Shown piece after piece: positions 1-6,178 of a DNA stretch of 7,859 nucleotides. The stretch's first letter is position 1, and every line of letters begins with the position of its first letter. This DNA is from Elusimicrobiota bacterium (GTDB taxonomy: Bacteria; Elusimicrobiota; Elusimicrobia; Elusimicrobiales; Elusimicrobiaceae), in NCBI GenBank assembly GCA_031258375.1, contig JAIRMX010000166.1, forward strand, positions 1 through 7,859, given 5' to 3'. Under the pieces are notes generated by a model. It ran no database searches and was not told the origin of the DNA. It saw only the letters and a program-made list of their open reading frames with translations. The translations under genes and the position numbers were made by a program.

Positions 1-353
1 CCGACGGTATTGACCTCGCCGAATAAAACGTAATTTATGCCCGTTTTTTGATACTCGCTTAAAGTTTTGCCAAGATTTCCGTAATCAACCGGCTCCGCAT
101 TATCAATTATGTCAAAATATCTGCTGCGCATTAAATCCGCGCGCACGACGGAAGCAATCGTGAGCGCAATTTGTTTTTCCTCAGGCATATTTTCATTTTT
201 AAAATCAAAGCCGCCCATAGCGATTTTCGGCAAATTTTGCGGATTGTATTTGGAAGATATGCCGATATAAATATCGGTTTCTTTCGAGTAGAGCGCGACG
301 GCAAAAAATGGAAGCAAGACGAGCAATATTGTCAAACGCTGCGGGAATTTCAT
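1..353 (-). CDS. tolB: TolB, Tol-Pal system beta-propeller protein, N-terminal part (3' end outside the window)
   Basis: The first 117 codons are visible, open without a stop to the window edge. The start reads MKFPQRLTILLVLLPFFAVAL, a charged n-region and hydrophobic core typical of a Sec signal peptide (about residues 1-23). It continues into the TolB N-terminal domain: an IYIGISS strand (28-34), LPKIAMGGFDF (41-51), an IALTIASVVRADLMRSRYFDII helix and strand (61-83), and TGINYVLFGEV (104-114). The pattern of a short product name, then 'ADL-RS--F--I', then a 'DY--G' region is characteristic of TolB. The beta-propeller lies beyond the window. TolB is a periplasmic protein that binds Pal and takes part in outer-membrane constriction and integrity. 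The start codon is 1 nt after the cpoB stop, and a Shine-Dalgarno AAGGA lies inside the end of cpoB, so translation is probably coupled. Family assignment rests on motif recall, but the pal/cpoB context supports it strongly. Confidence 0.9.
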   Translation of the reverse strand, partial: MKFPQRLTILLVLLPFFAVALYSKETDIYIGISSKYNPQNLPKIAMGGFDFKNENMPEEKQIALTIASVVRADLMRSRYFDIIDNAEPVDYGNLGKTLSEYQKTGINYVLFGEVNTV

Positions 354-354
354 T

Positions 355-1035
355 TTATTTTATTCCTTCAAGTATTTTTTTTGCTTCAGCCGCCGAAGGA
401 GTGTTTTTGAAATCCTGAATAACAGATTTAAGATATGTTACGGCTTCTTCTTTTTTACTTATAGGCAGAATACTGCGGGCATATAAAACGCGGGCATTTG
501 GCGTGTAACGGCTCTGCGGAAATTTCTCAAGCATTGTAGCCGCAGCCACAGCCGCTTTCTGATATTCTTTTTGATTGTAATAGCTCTCTGAAAGGAAAGT
601 ATACGCTTCTTCTATATTTTGACCTTCGGGAGCGTTTTTAATATATAAACTGAAACCGTTTGCCGCTTGTTCATACTGCGCGGCGTCAAATTGACTTTTG
701 GCCTGAATAAAAATATCGCCCGGGAGCATTTGATAAGCGGTATTTTTGCCATTTTCAAGCGCAGCGGAAATATTATCTAATTTGGTCGAAATTGAATCTA
801 ATTTATAATCAAAATTATCAAGATTATCAACGGATTGCGTAAGCCTTATGGAAACGTCTTCCATTTGCTGATCTACGGAAATTTGATTGCGTTGAACGTC
901 CTCAAGAGTTTTGTTTAAAGCCGCTATTTGCGTTTTCAAGATACCAATATCGGATTGGGTAACAATGCAGCCTTGTAAAAAAAGAAAGGAGCTTAATATG
1001 ATAAAATTAAAAAATATATTCCTCAATTTCGGCAT
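355..1035 (-). CDS. cpoB: CpoB/YbgF-like Tol-Pal accessory protein: lipoprotein with coiled coil and TPR repeats
   Basis: 226-residue protein starting MPKLRNIFFN. The start at 1035 was chosen because it opens directly on a lipoprotein signal peptide with lipobox LQGC (Cys23) and has a GGGAG Shine-Dalgarno 7 nt upstream. A longer reading from 1116 would add 27 residues inside the end of pal. Residues about 30-97 are heptad-rich (ALNKTLEDVQ, SVDNLDNFDYKLDSISTKLD), predicting a coiled coil as in the YbgF trimerisation region. Residues about 105-225 contain TPR-type repeats: FIQAKSQFDAAQYEQAANGF, EEAYTFLSESYYNQKEYQKA and ARVLYARSILPISKKEEAVT. E. coli CpoB is about 263 residues, periplasmic, and links Tol-Pal to peptidoglycan synthesis. 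This one is shorter and apparently lipid-anchored. It lies between pal (22-nt gap) and tolB (1-nt gap). The architecture is clear; the precise cellular role is inferred from position. Confidence 0.86.
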   Translation of the reverse strand: MPKLRNIFFNFIILSSFLFLQGCIVTQSDIGILKTQIAALNKTLEDVQRNQISVDQQMEDVSIRLTQSVDNLDNFDYKLDSISTKLDNISAALENGKNTAYQMLPGDIFIQAKSQFDAAQYEQAANGFSLYIKNAPEGQNIEEAYTFLSESYYNQKEYQKAAVAAATMLEKFPQSRYTPNARVLYARSILPISKKEEAVTYLKSVIQDFKNTPSAAEAKKILEGIK

Positions 1036-1057
1036 AATTAAGCTCCCTGCGTTTAAA

Positions 1058-1582
1058 CTATTTGACGATAGTATCCGCTCTGCGGTTCTGCGCCCAGCAT
1101 ATTTCGTTGCGATCAAAACATACGGGCTTTTCTTCGCCGTAGGATATTGTCGTTATATTTTTTGCGGGAATGCCGCGTTTTACATAATAATCTTTTATTT
1201 CTTTAGCTCTTTTATCTCCTAGAGAAATATTATAGGATATAGTGCCTCTTTCGTCACAATTGCCTTCAACGGTAATAGAATTAAAAGCTTGCGTTTTCAG
1301 CACCTGCACATTTGCGTCAAGCACAGCCATCATTTCCTTAGTCAGCGTATATTTGTCCAACGCAAAATATATAGGCGCTAGATTAACGGTTACATCGGAT
1401 ATTACTCCGACGCCGTAAGAATTGTCGTCTTCTTCCAAAATAACGGTTTCATCCGCCGTAATCTCCGCGACTTCACCACGCGCGCCTGCGTCGGCGGCCG
1501 GCTGATCTTTAACGTTTTTGCTGCAAGCGGCAAAAATAACCGCCAAAACAAAAACAGACACTAGTTTAAGTATGTTTCTCAT
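1058..1582 (-). CDS. pal: Pal, peptidoglycan-associated outer-membrane lipoprotein
   Basis: 174-residue lipoprotein, close to the 173 of E. coli Pal. The signal peptide MRNILKLVSVFVLAVIFAAC ends in a lipobox with Cys20; Ser at +2 would be sorted to the outer membrane under the E. coli Lol rule. A low-complexity acidic linker (about 25-55) precedes an OmpA-like C-terminal domain (about 60-174). It shows the Pal hallmarks IYFALDKYTLT (71-81), VEGNCDERGT (105-114), YNISLGDKRA (117-126), a GIPAKNI--ISYGEEKP stretch and a final QNRRAD. Asp110 and Arg125 sit at the positions that bind diaminopimelate in the OmpA/Pal fold. The usual His before CDERG is Asn108. A Shine-Dalgarno AAGGAG lies about 8 nt upstream, and a sigma70-type promoter is at 1664-1693. 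Pal tethers the outer membrane to peptidoglycan and partners TolB. First gene of the pal-cpoB-tolB group. Confidence 0.94.
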   Translation of the reverse strand: MRNILKLVSVFVLAVIFAACSKNVKDQPAADAGARGEVAEITADETVILEEDDNSYGVGVISDVTVNLAPIYFALDKYTLTKEMMAVLDANVQVLKTQAFNSITVEGNCDERGTISYNISLGDKRAKEIKDYYVKRGIPAKNITTISYGEEKPVCFDRNEICWAQNRRADTIVK

Positions 1583-1853
1583 TGATACTCTCCTTAACCT
1601 TTACAATCTGCCTGCCTGACAAAGCAATCAATATTCTGTTAAACAAGCAGACATATAATATTAATGATAGCAGACTTTTGGCCTGCCGGTCAATGTTATT
1701 TTAATACGGACATATGTGATGAAATAAAAATAGAAGTCGTCTAATTTAAAATGATGTTTTGCAATTTGGGTATCCTTTTTTGCACCCTATATTCATTTTG
1801 AATTTCAGCTAATTTTATTTGTTAATATTTCTTTCTTTGAGTTTTAAGAGAAT
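1583..1853. other. Intergenic region between dctM and pal
   Basis: 271 nt without a credible gene on either strand. The pal-proximal half holds the promoter candidate and the pal Shine-Dalgarno. The dctM-proximal half is very AT-rich and should contain the transcription end of the TRAP operon. The only stem seen there, GGGT (1768-1771) with ACCC (1784-1787), has just 4 bp, a 12-nt loop and no U-run downstream on the minus strand. No intrinsic terminator can therefore be called, and read-through into pal cannot be excluded. Confidence 0.6.
1664..1693 (-). promoter_or_regulatory. Candidate sigma70-type promoter for pal-cpoB-tolB
   Basis: On the minus strand TTGACC (-35, 1688-1693) and TATCAT (-10, 1664-1669) are separated by 18 nt. 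Each box matches five of six consensus bases. The predicted start is near 1657, giving a leader of about 75 nt before the pal ATG. It lies in the only intergenic space between the TRAP operon and pal, where a separate promoter is expected. A 7-nt direct repeat, AGCAGAC on the plus strand (1647-1653 and 1669-1675), flanks the -10 box. Confidence 0.6.
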
Positions 1854-3161
1854 TTATATTAACCCTGCTATTTTAGGTATGGTTAAACTTAACGCGGGAA
1901 TATATGTTACTATTAAAAGCAGCAAAATTAAAACCATAAAATAAGGGAGCAACGGTTTAATTACTTTTTCAATAGACACATTTGCCACTTTGCAACCCGT
2001 AAATAAAATTGCGCCTACCGGCGGAGTTATGCAGCCAATACAAAGGTTAAAAGTTATTACTATGCCAAAATGCACGGGGTTCATTCCAAATTGCGTTACA
2101 ATCGGTAAAAATATCGGCGTAAATATTAAAATAGCCGGCGTAGGATCCATTACGCAACCAATTAATAAAAGAAGCACATTAATAATTAATAATAAAAATA
2201 TCGGGCTGTTTGTGAGCCCAAGCATAGTCTGAGCAATTAAATTAGGTATTTTGGTAAAAGCCAAAATCCATGACATTATTGAAGACAAAGCAATTAAAAA
2301 CACAATTACCGCGGTAAGTTTTGCCGCGTGCAGAAATATACTCGGCAAGTCTTTAATCTTGATAGTTTTATAAACAAAAGAAAGAAACAAAGCATAGCAT
2401 ACCGCTATGGCGGAAGATTCAGTGGGAGTAAATATCCCGCCTAATATCCCGCCGATAACTATTATAATTAACATTAAGCTTGGGAAAGCCGCCCAAAAAG
2501 TTTTTATAGCTTCTTTCAGCGTAATTTTTCTTTCCTCTGATTTATATCCTTTCTTTTTTGCCAAAAAGATTGTCAAAACCGCAATGCCCAACCCCCAAAG
2601 TATCCCGGGCAGATATCCCGCTAAAAATAAGGCCGTTATAGACACCCCGCCGGCAACTGTGGAATAAATGATTAAAGTATTGCTCGGCGGTATTAAAATA
2701 CCGGAAGGCGCGGAAGCTATGTTTACGGCGGCGGAAAATCCTTCATCGTAACCTTCTTCTTTTTCCATAGGGCTCATAACCCCGCCAATAGCGGCACAAG
2801 CCGCAGAACCGCTTCCTGAAATCGAACCGAAGAGCATATTTGCGACGATGTTTGTTAGGGCTAATGCGCCGGGGAAATATCCCATAATAAACTTAGCTAA
2901 ATTAACAAGTCTTTTTGCTATTCCTCCGGAATTCATTATTACGCCTGCTAAAATAAAAAACGGTATTGCGAGTAAAGTAAAAGAATTTGTTCCGGTAAAT
3001 ATTTTTTGCGCGGCCATTAAAGCCGCTTTTGCCTCCGGTAAAACCGCAAGCATAGAAAGCGCAGCCCCGGCACCGATACTTATGCTGATAGGTGCGCCTA
3101 TACACAGAAGAAAGACTATCACCACAATCATTATTAGCCCGCAAATCAAAGCAGTACTCAT
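1854..3161 (-). CDS. dctM: TRAP transporter large membrane subunit DctM
   Basis: 435 residues, the usual size of a DctM/SiaM-type large subunit (about 425-440), and almost wholly hydrophobic with about a dozen membrane-spanning stretches. Family signatures run in order: PFFILAGVIMNSGGIAKRLV (67-86), NMLFGSISGSGSAACAAIGG (108-127), MEKEEGYDEGFSAAVN (132-147), APSGILIPPSN (151-161), FTPTESSAIAV (244-254), MDPTPAILIFTPIFLPI (338-354) and CIGCITPPVG (374-383). The paired GSISGS and TPPVG regions form the re-entrant substrate and sodium sites in this elevator-type ion-transporter family. The protein would couple sodium flux to uptake of the solute delivered by DctP, acting with DctQ in the inner membrane. 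Its ATG overlaps the dctQ stop by 4 nt, and AAAGGAG lies 7 nt upstream, so translation is coupled to dctQ. Last gene of the operon. Confidence 0.95.
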   Translation of the reverse strand: MSTALICGLIMIVVIVFLLCIGAPISISIGAGAALSMLAVLPEAKAALMAAQKIFTGTNSFTLLAIPFFILAGVIMNSGGIAKRLVNLAKFIMGYFPGALALTNIVANMLFGSISGSGSAACAAIGGVMSPMEKEEGYDEGFSAAVNIASAPSGILIPPSNTLIIYSTVAGGVSITALFLAGYLPGILWGLGIAVLTIFLAKKKGYKSEERKITLKEAIKTFWAAFPSLMLIIIVIGGILGGIFTPTESSAIAVCYALFLSFVYKTIKIKDLPSIFLHAAKLTAVIVFLIALSSIMSWILAFTKIPNLIAQTMLGLTNSPIFLLLIINVLLLLIGCVMDPTPAILIFTPIFLPIVTQFGMNPVHFGIVITFNLCIGCITPPVGAILFTGCKVANVSIEKVIKPLLPYFMVLILLLLIVTYIPALSLTIPKIAGLI

Positions 3162-3652
3162 TTTATTTCTCCTTTTTTCAGCTTAGCAAATTTTTTATAG
3201 ATATCCAAAATATTGCAAAACGAATAAAAAGCCGCCAAAATGCCTCCGATAGGCAAGGCCATATAAATAATGCCTATCGGCACGGGTAAAGCCATATCAG
3301 TCTGATTCATTGAGTTTAAGGATATATATCCTCCGCCGTATCCTAAAACAATCAGCATAAAAAGAAAGATAACGCTTTCGGATATTATCCCAAAAATACA
3401 TTGCATTTTTTTTGATACATTCATTACTATTATTTCTAAAGCCATATGTTCCCTTTTGCCTACCAAATATCCCGCCATTATCATAGTAAGCCACAAAAAC
3501 ATATATTTAGCCAATGCTTCGGTTATTGTGCTCGGATTGTTTAAAACGAACCTTGTTATGACCTGCCAGGCAACTAAAATCGTCATAAACATAAGCATAG
3601 TCCACGATATCGATTCAACAACTTTATTAATATTGTTCCTTATTTTTTCCAT
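3158..3652 (-). CDS. dctQ: TRAP transporter small membrane subunit DctQ
   Basis: 164 residues with four hydrophobic segments (about 17-37, 48-66, 85-108 and 125-148), the fold of DctQ-type small subunits. Family features are AWQVITRFVLNNPSTITEAL (28-47), the following KYMFLWLTMIMAGYLVGKREHMALE block (49-73) with the REH motif at 67-69, and the C-terminal ALPVPIGIIYMALPIGG stretch (121-137). The small subunit forms the stable membrane complex with DctM and docks the binding protein. An AGAGG Shine-Dalgarno overlaps the dctP stop codon and sits 7 nt before the ATG. The stop overlaps the dctM start. Small TRAP subunits are poorly conserved in sequence, so the position between dctP and dctM adds much of the confidence. 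Confidence 0.93.
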   Translation of the reverse strand: MEKIRNNINKVVESISWTMLMFMTILVAWQVITRFVLNNPSTITEALAKYMFLWLTMIMAGYLVGKREHMALEIIVMNVSKKMQCIFGIISESVIFLFMLIVLGYGGGYISLNSMNQTDMALPVPIGIIYMALPIGGILAAFYSFCNILDIYKKFAKLKKGEIK

Positions 3653-3663
3653 AATATAACCTC

Positions 3664-4665
3664 TTATTTGTCCGCCGTTTCTCTTACGGCGTCATATACT
3701 TTTTTAATATAGGGGTTTTTGCAAAGCTCGGCATGCAAAGGAGCGACAGCATTCCTTAAAGATTCAATGTCAACATCCTTTATAACTTTGGCGCCTCCTT
3801 TAACGGCTTCCTCCATACTTTTTGTTTCTTCTTTTGTCCAAAGCTCTCTTTCGTATTCTTCCGCTCTTTTCGCGGCTTCTTGAAAAGCCTTTTTATCTGC
3901 ATCGGACAAACTATTATAAACTTTAGCGTTAACAATCAGATAATCCGGCACTATTAAATGTTTTGTATAAGAATAATACGGGGCGACTTCATAATGCTTT
4001 GAGTTGTTATAGGAGGGTTCGTTGTTTTCCGCTCCATCCACAACTTTTGATTGAATGGCGGTAAAAACCTCTCCAAATGACATTGGAGTCGCCGCGCCAC
4101 CTAAAGCCTTCATCATTTTGGAATAAGTATCCGATTCGGCAGTTCTTATCTTCATTCCTTTTAAATCGGCCAGTCCGCGTATTGGTTTATGGGAATACAT
4201 ATTCCTCGTCCCGCCGGTAAAATAAGTTATTATTCTAAAATTAAACTTTTCCGTCTGCTTAAACAGCGGCGCGGTAAAACCCGTTTCAAAAAACTTTTTT
4301 TGATGTTCCAAATCATTAAACAAAAACGGCATCTCAAAAGTTAAGAAGCCGTCAACAAAACTTGAAATATTCGGATTACCGATAACGGCCATTTCTATAA
4401 TACCGTATTGCACTTGCTCCAAAGTTTCTCTCTGAGGACCCAAGAGTTCGTTGGGAAAGACCTCAAAACGATACCTGCCGTCTGTAAGCTGGGCAAATAT
4501 TTCCCCCATTTTTACCATGGCAAGAGTTTCCGGGTGAGTATCTTTGTGGATAACGGCCACGTTCCAGATTTTTGCGCCGGAATTTTTGCCAGCATTGCAA
4601 CCGCTTATAAAAAATACGCAAATCACAAAACACAAAACCGGCAAGATATTTTTTATTTGTTTCAT
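3664..4665 (-). CDS. dctP: TRAP transporter substrate-binding protein DctP, predicted lipoprotein, likely hexuronate-specific
   Basis: 333-residue DctP-family solute receptor. The N-terminus is a lipoprotein signal peptide ending ISGC, with Cys23 as the predicted lipidated residue, rather than the cleavable signal of most TRAP receptors. The mature part shows family landmarks: HPETLAMVKMGEIFAQLTDG (44-63), an FPNELLGPQRETLEQVQYG stretch (70-88), FEMPFLF (110-116), GGTRNMY (151-157), LADLKGMKIRT (165-175), PMSFGEVFTAIQSKVVDGAE (194-213) with Asn214-Asn215, and PDYLIVN (240-246). Arg174 in MKIRT corresponds to the conserved carboxylate-binding arginine of the family; Arg154 and Asn214 are plausible further contacts. 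It would capture an acid sugar outside the inner membrane and hand it to DctQM. Hexuronate specificity is inferred only from co-location with uxaB and uxaA. A weak AAGAGA Shine-Dalgarno precedes the ATG, 21 nt after uxaA. Confidence 0.93.
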   Translation of the reverse strand: MKQIKNILPVLCFVICVFFISGCNAGKNSGAKIWNVAVIHKDTHPETLAMVKMGEIFAQLTDGRYRFEVFPNELLGPQRETLEQVQYGIIEMAVIGNPNISSFVDGFLTFEMPFLFNDLEHQKKFFETGFTAPLFKQTEKFNFRIITYFTGGTRNMYSHKPIRGLADLKGMKIRTAESDTYSKMMKALGGAATPMSFGEVFTAIQSKVVDGAENNEPSYNNSKHYEVAPYYSYTKHLIVPDYLIVNAKVYNSLSDADKKAFQEAAKRAEEYERELWTKEETKSMEEAVKGGAKVIKDVDIESLRNAVAPLHAELCKNPYIKKVYDAVRETADK

Positions 4666-4686
4666 TACATTTCTCTTATATAATTT

Positions 4687-6177
4687 TTATAGAATTACGC
4701 CGTTTTTGAATATAGATATTTCTCTATATCCGTTAATTTCGTTTTTTGTTTGAATCCTCCCGGATGCAGTATCTAAAATAAAATAAAAGAACTCTTTTGC
4801 AATCTCATCAACAGGAATTCCTTTTAAAATCACGCCGGCGTCAAAATCTATCCAATTATTTTTATAATTAAATAAATTTGTATTCGACGAAATTTTTATA
4901 GTAGGCACCGGCGCGCCAAACGGGTTGCCTCTGCCGGTTGTAAATAAAATAATTTGTGCTCCACTTGCGGTAAGATTAGTCGTAGAAACCTGGTCATTAC
5001 CTGGACCTGCCAGCAGATTGAGGCCGTGTATTTTAACATTTTGTCCGTAATCCAGAACGTCAACTACGAGAGAAAGACCGCTTTTCTGCGTGCAACCCAA
5101 AGATTTTTCTTCTAAAGAAGAAACTCCTCCTTTTTTATTGCCAGGAGAGGGATTCTCATAAATAACTTGATTATATTTTTTAAAATATTTTTTAAAATTA
5201 TTTATTAAATCAATAGTTTTATCAAAAACTTCTTTTGAAGCCGCTCTTTCCATAAGCAGTGTTTCCGCACCGAACATTTCCGGTACTTCCGTAAGTATGG
5301 TACTGCCGCCGATATCCGTTAAAATATCGTTAATTATCCCACAAAGCGGATTTGCCGTTATGCCGGAAAAAGCGTCAGACCCCCCGCATTTAAAACCGAC
5401 TATAAGTTTACTAGCCGGCAGGGTTTCTCTTTTAAAAGAACTTGTATAATTAACGAGTTCTTCTATGATTTTTAGCCCTGCTTCAATTTCATTATCGCTA
5501 TTTTGCGCTACTAAAAACTTTACTCTATCCGAGTCATATTGGCCGAGGACAGGTTTAAAACTTTCCAAATTATTGTTTTCGCATCCTAAACTTAAGACAA
5601 GAACTCCGCCGGCGTTTGGATTGTTTATAAGGCCTTTTAGTATGTTTTGAGTCGTCAAATGATCATCGCCAAGCTGACTGCAGCCCATATTATGGGGAAA
5701 AGCGAAAATACCGTCCGTTCTGTTTTTAAATAATTCATTTGCTTTGCGTTCTAGAATTTTAGCCGTCGTGCCTACGCAGCCTACCGTAGGTATAATCCAA
5801 ATCTCGTTTCTTACTCCGACGCCGCCGCTTTTTCTTTTATATCCTTGGAAAACCGCGTTTTTGAAAGAATTTACTATCGGTTTTTTTTGCTGGGGTCCAT
5901 GATAAGAGTATTCCAATATACCATCTAGATTTGTTTTTAAATTATGCGTGTGTATGTGCACGCCCTTTTTTATATCCTGCGTCGCGTGCCCTATCGGATA
6001 ACCATATTTAATAATATTCTCGCCGTTTTTTATCTCTTTTATTGAAAATTTATGCCCAAACGGTATTTTATCCAAAAGAACAAAACCGTCAACAGTTTCT
6101 CCTGCGGACAAATCAGACAAAGCTACTGCCACATTATCCGCCGAATTAATGATTACAAATTTGTTTTTCTCGCTCAT
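4687..6177 (-). CDS. uxaA: Altronate dehydratase UxaA (EC 4.2.1.7)
   Basis: 496 residues against about 495 for E. coli UxaA, and similar from end to end. It converts D-altronate to 2-keto-3-deoxy-D-gluconate in the cytoplasm, the last specific step of the galacturonate branch. The N-terminal SAF-type domain (about 1-95) shows DNVAVAL (14-20), PFGHKFSI (39-46), IIKYGYPIGHA (55-65) and the His-rich GVHIHTHNLKTN (72-83). The main domain (about 105-496) contains GVGVRNEIWIIPTVGCVG (119-136), MGCSQLGDDH (164-173), LGCENNN (197-203), KCGGSDAFSGITANP (263-277), LTEVPEMFGAE (295-305), ENPSPGNKKGG (341-351), KSLGCTQKSG (358-367) and WIDFDAG (442-448). The HVHAHN-like motif and the Cys-containing blocks are typical of UxaA/GarD enzymes. 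It starts 1 nt after the uxaB stop with no clear Shine-Dalgarno, so it probably depends on translational coupling. The galactarate dehydratase relative GarD is the main alternative, but UxaB next door favours UxaA. Confidence 0.95.
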   Translation of the reverse strand: MSEKNKFVIINSADNVAVALSDLSAGETVDGFVLLDKIPFGHKFSIKEIKNGENIIKYGYPIGHATQDIKKGVHIHTHNLKTNLDGILEYSYHGPQQKKPIVNSFKNAVFQGYKRKSGGVGVRNEIWIIPTVGCVGTTAKILERKANELFKNRTDGIFAFPHNMGCSQLGDDHLTTQNILKGLINNPNAGGVLVLSLGCENNNLESFKPVLGQYDSDRVKFLVAQNSDNEIEAGLKIIEELVNYTSSFKRETLPASKLIVGFKCGGSDAFSGITANPLCGIINDILTDIGGSTILTEVPEMFGAETLLMERAASKEVFDKTIDLINNFKKYFKKYNQVIYENPSPGNKKGGVSSLEEKSLGCTQKSGLSLVVDVLDYGQNVKIHGLNLLAGPGNDQVSTTNLTASGAQIILFTTGRGNPFGAPVPTIKISSNTNLFNYKNNWIDFDAGVILKGIPVDEIAKEFFYFILDTASGRIQTKNEINGYREISIFKNGVIL

Positions 6178-6178
6178 T

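Noticed and set aside
1036..1116. Longer start for cpoB, adding 27 residues upstream
   Set aside because: The extension lies inside the pal 3' end and would bury the lipoprotein signal peptide. The ATG at 1035 has a good Shine-Dalgarno and opens directly on that signal.
911..1222. Open frame on the plus strand across the cpoB-pal junction
   Set aside because: It lies antisense to two well-supported genes, and its product is Phe/Ile-rich with no domain signature.
1768..1787. Possible terminator stem after dctM
   Set aside because: Only 4 bp of GGGT/ACCC pairing around a 12-nt loop, with no U-run on the minus strand.
2902..3144. Second minus-strand open frame inside dctM
   Set aside because: It is an alternative frame of the clear DctM gene and gives an Arg/Tyr/Cys-rich sequence with no family resemblance.
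1990..3186. Several plus-strand open frames opposite dctM
   Set aside because: They mirror the DctM coding sequence, and their products reflect the reverse complement of membrane-segment codons.
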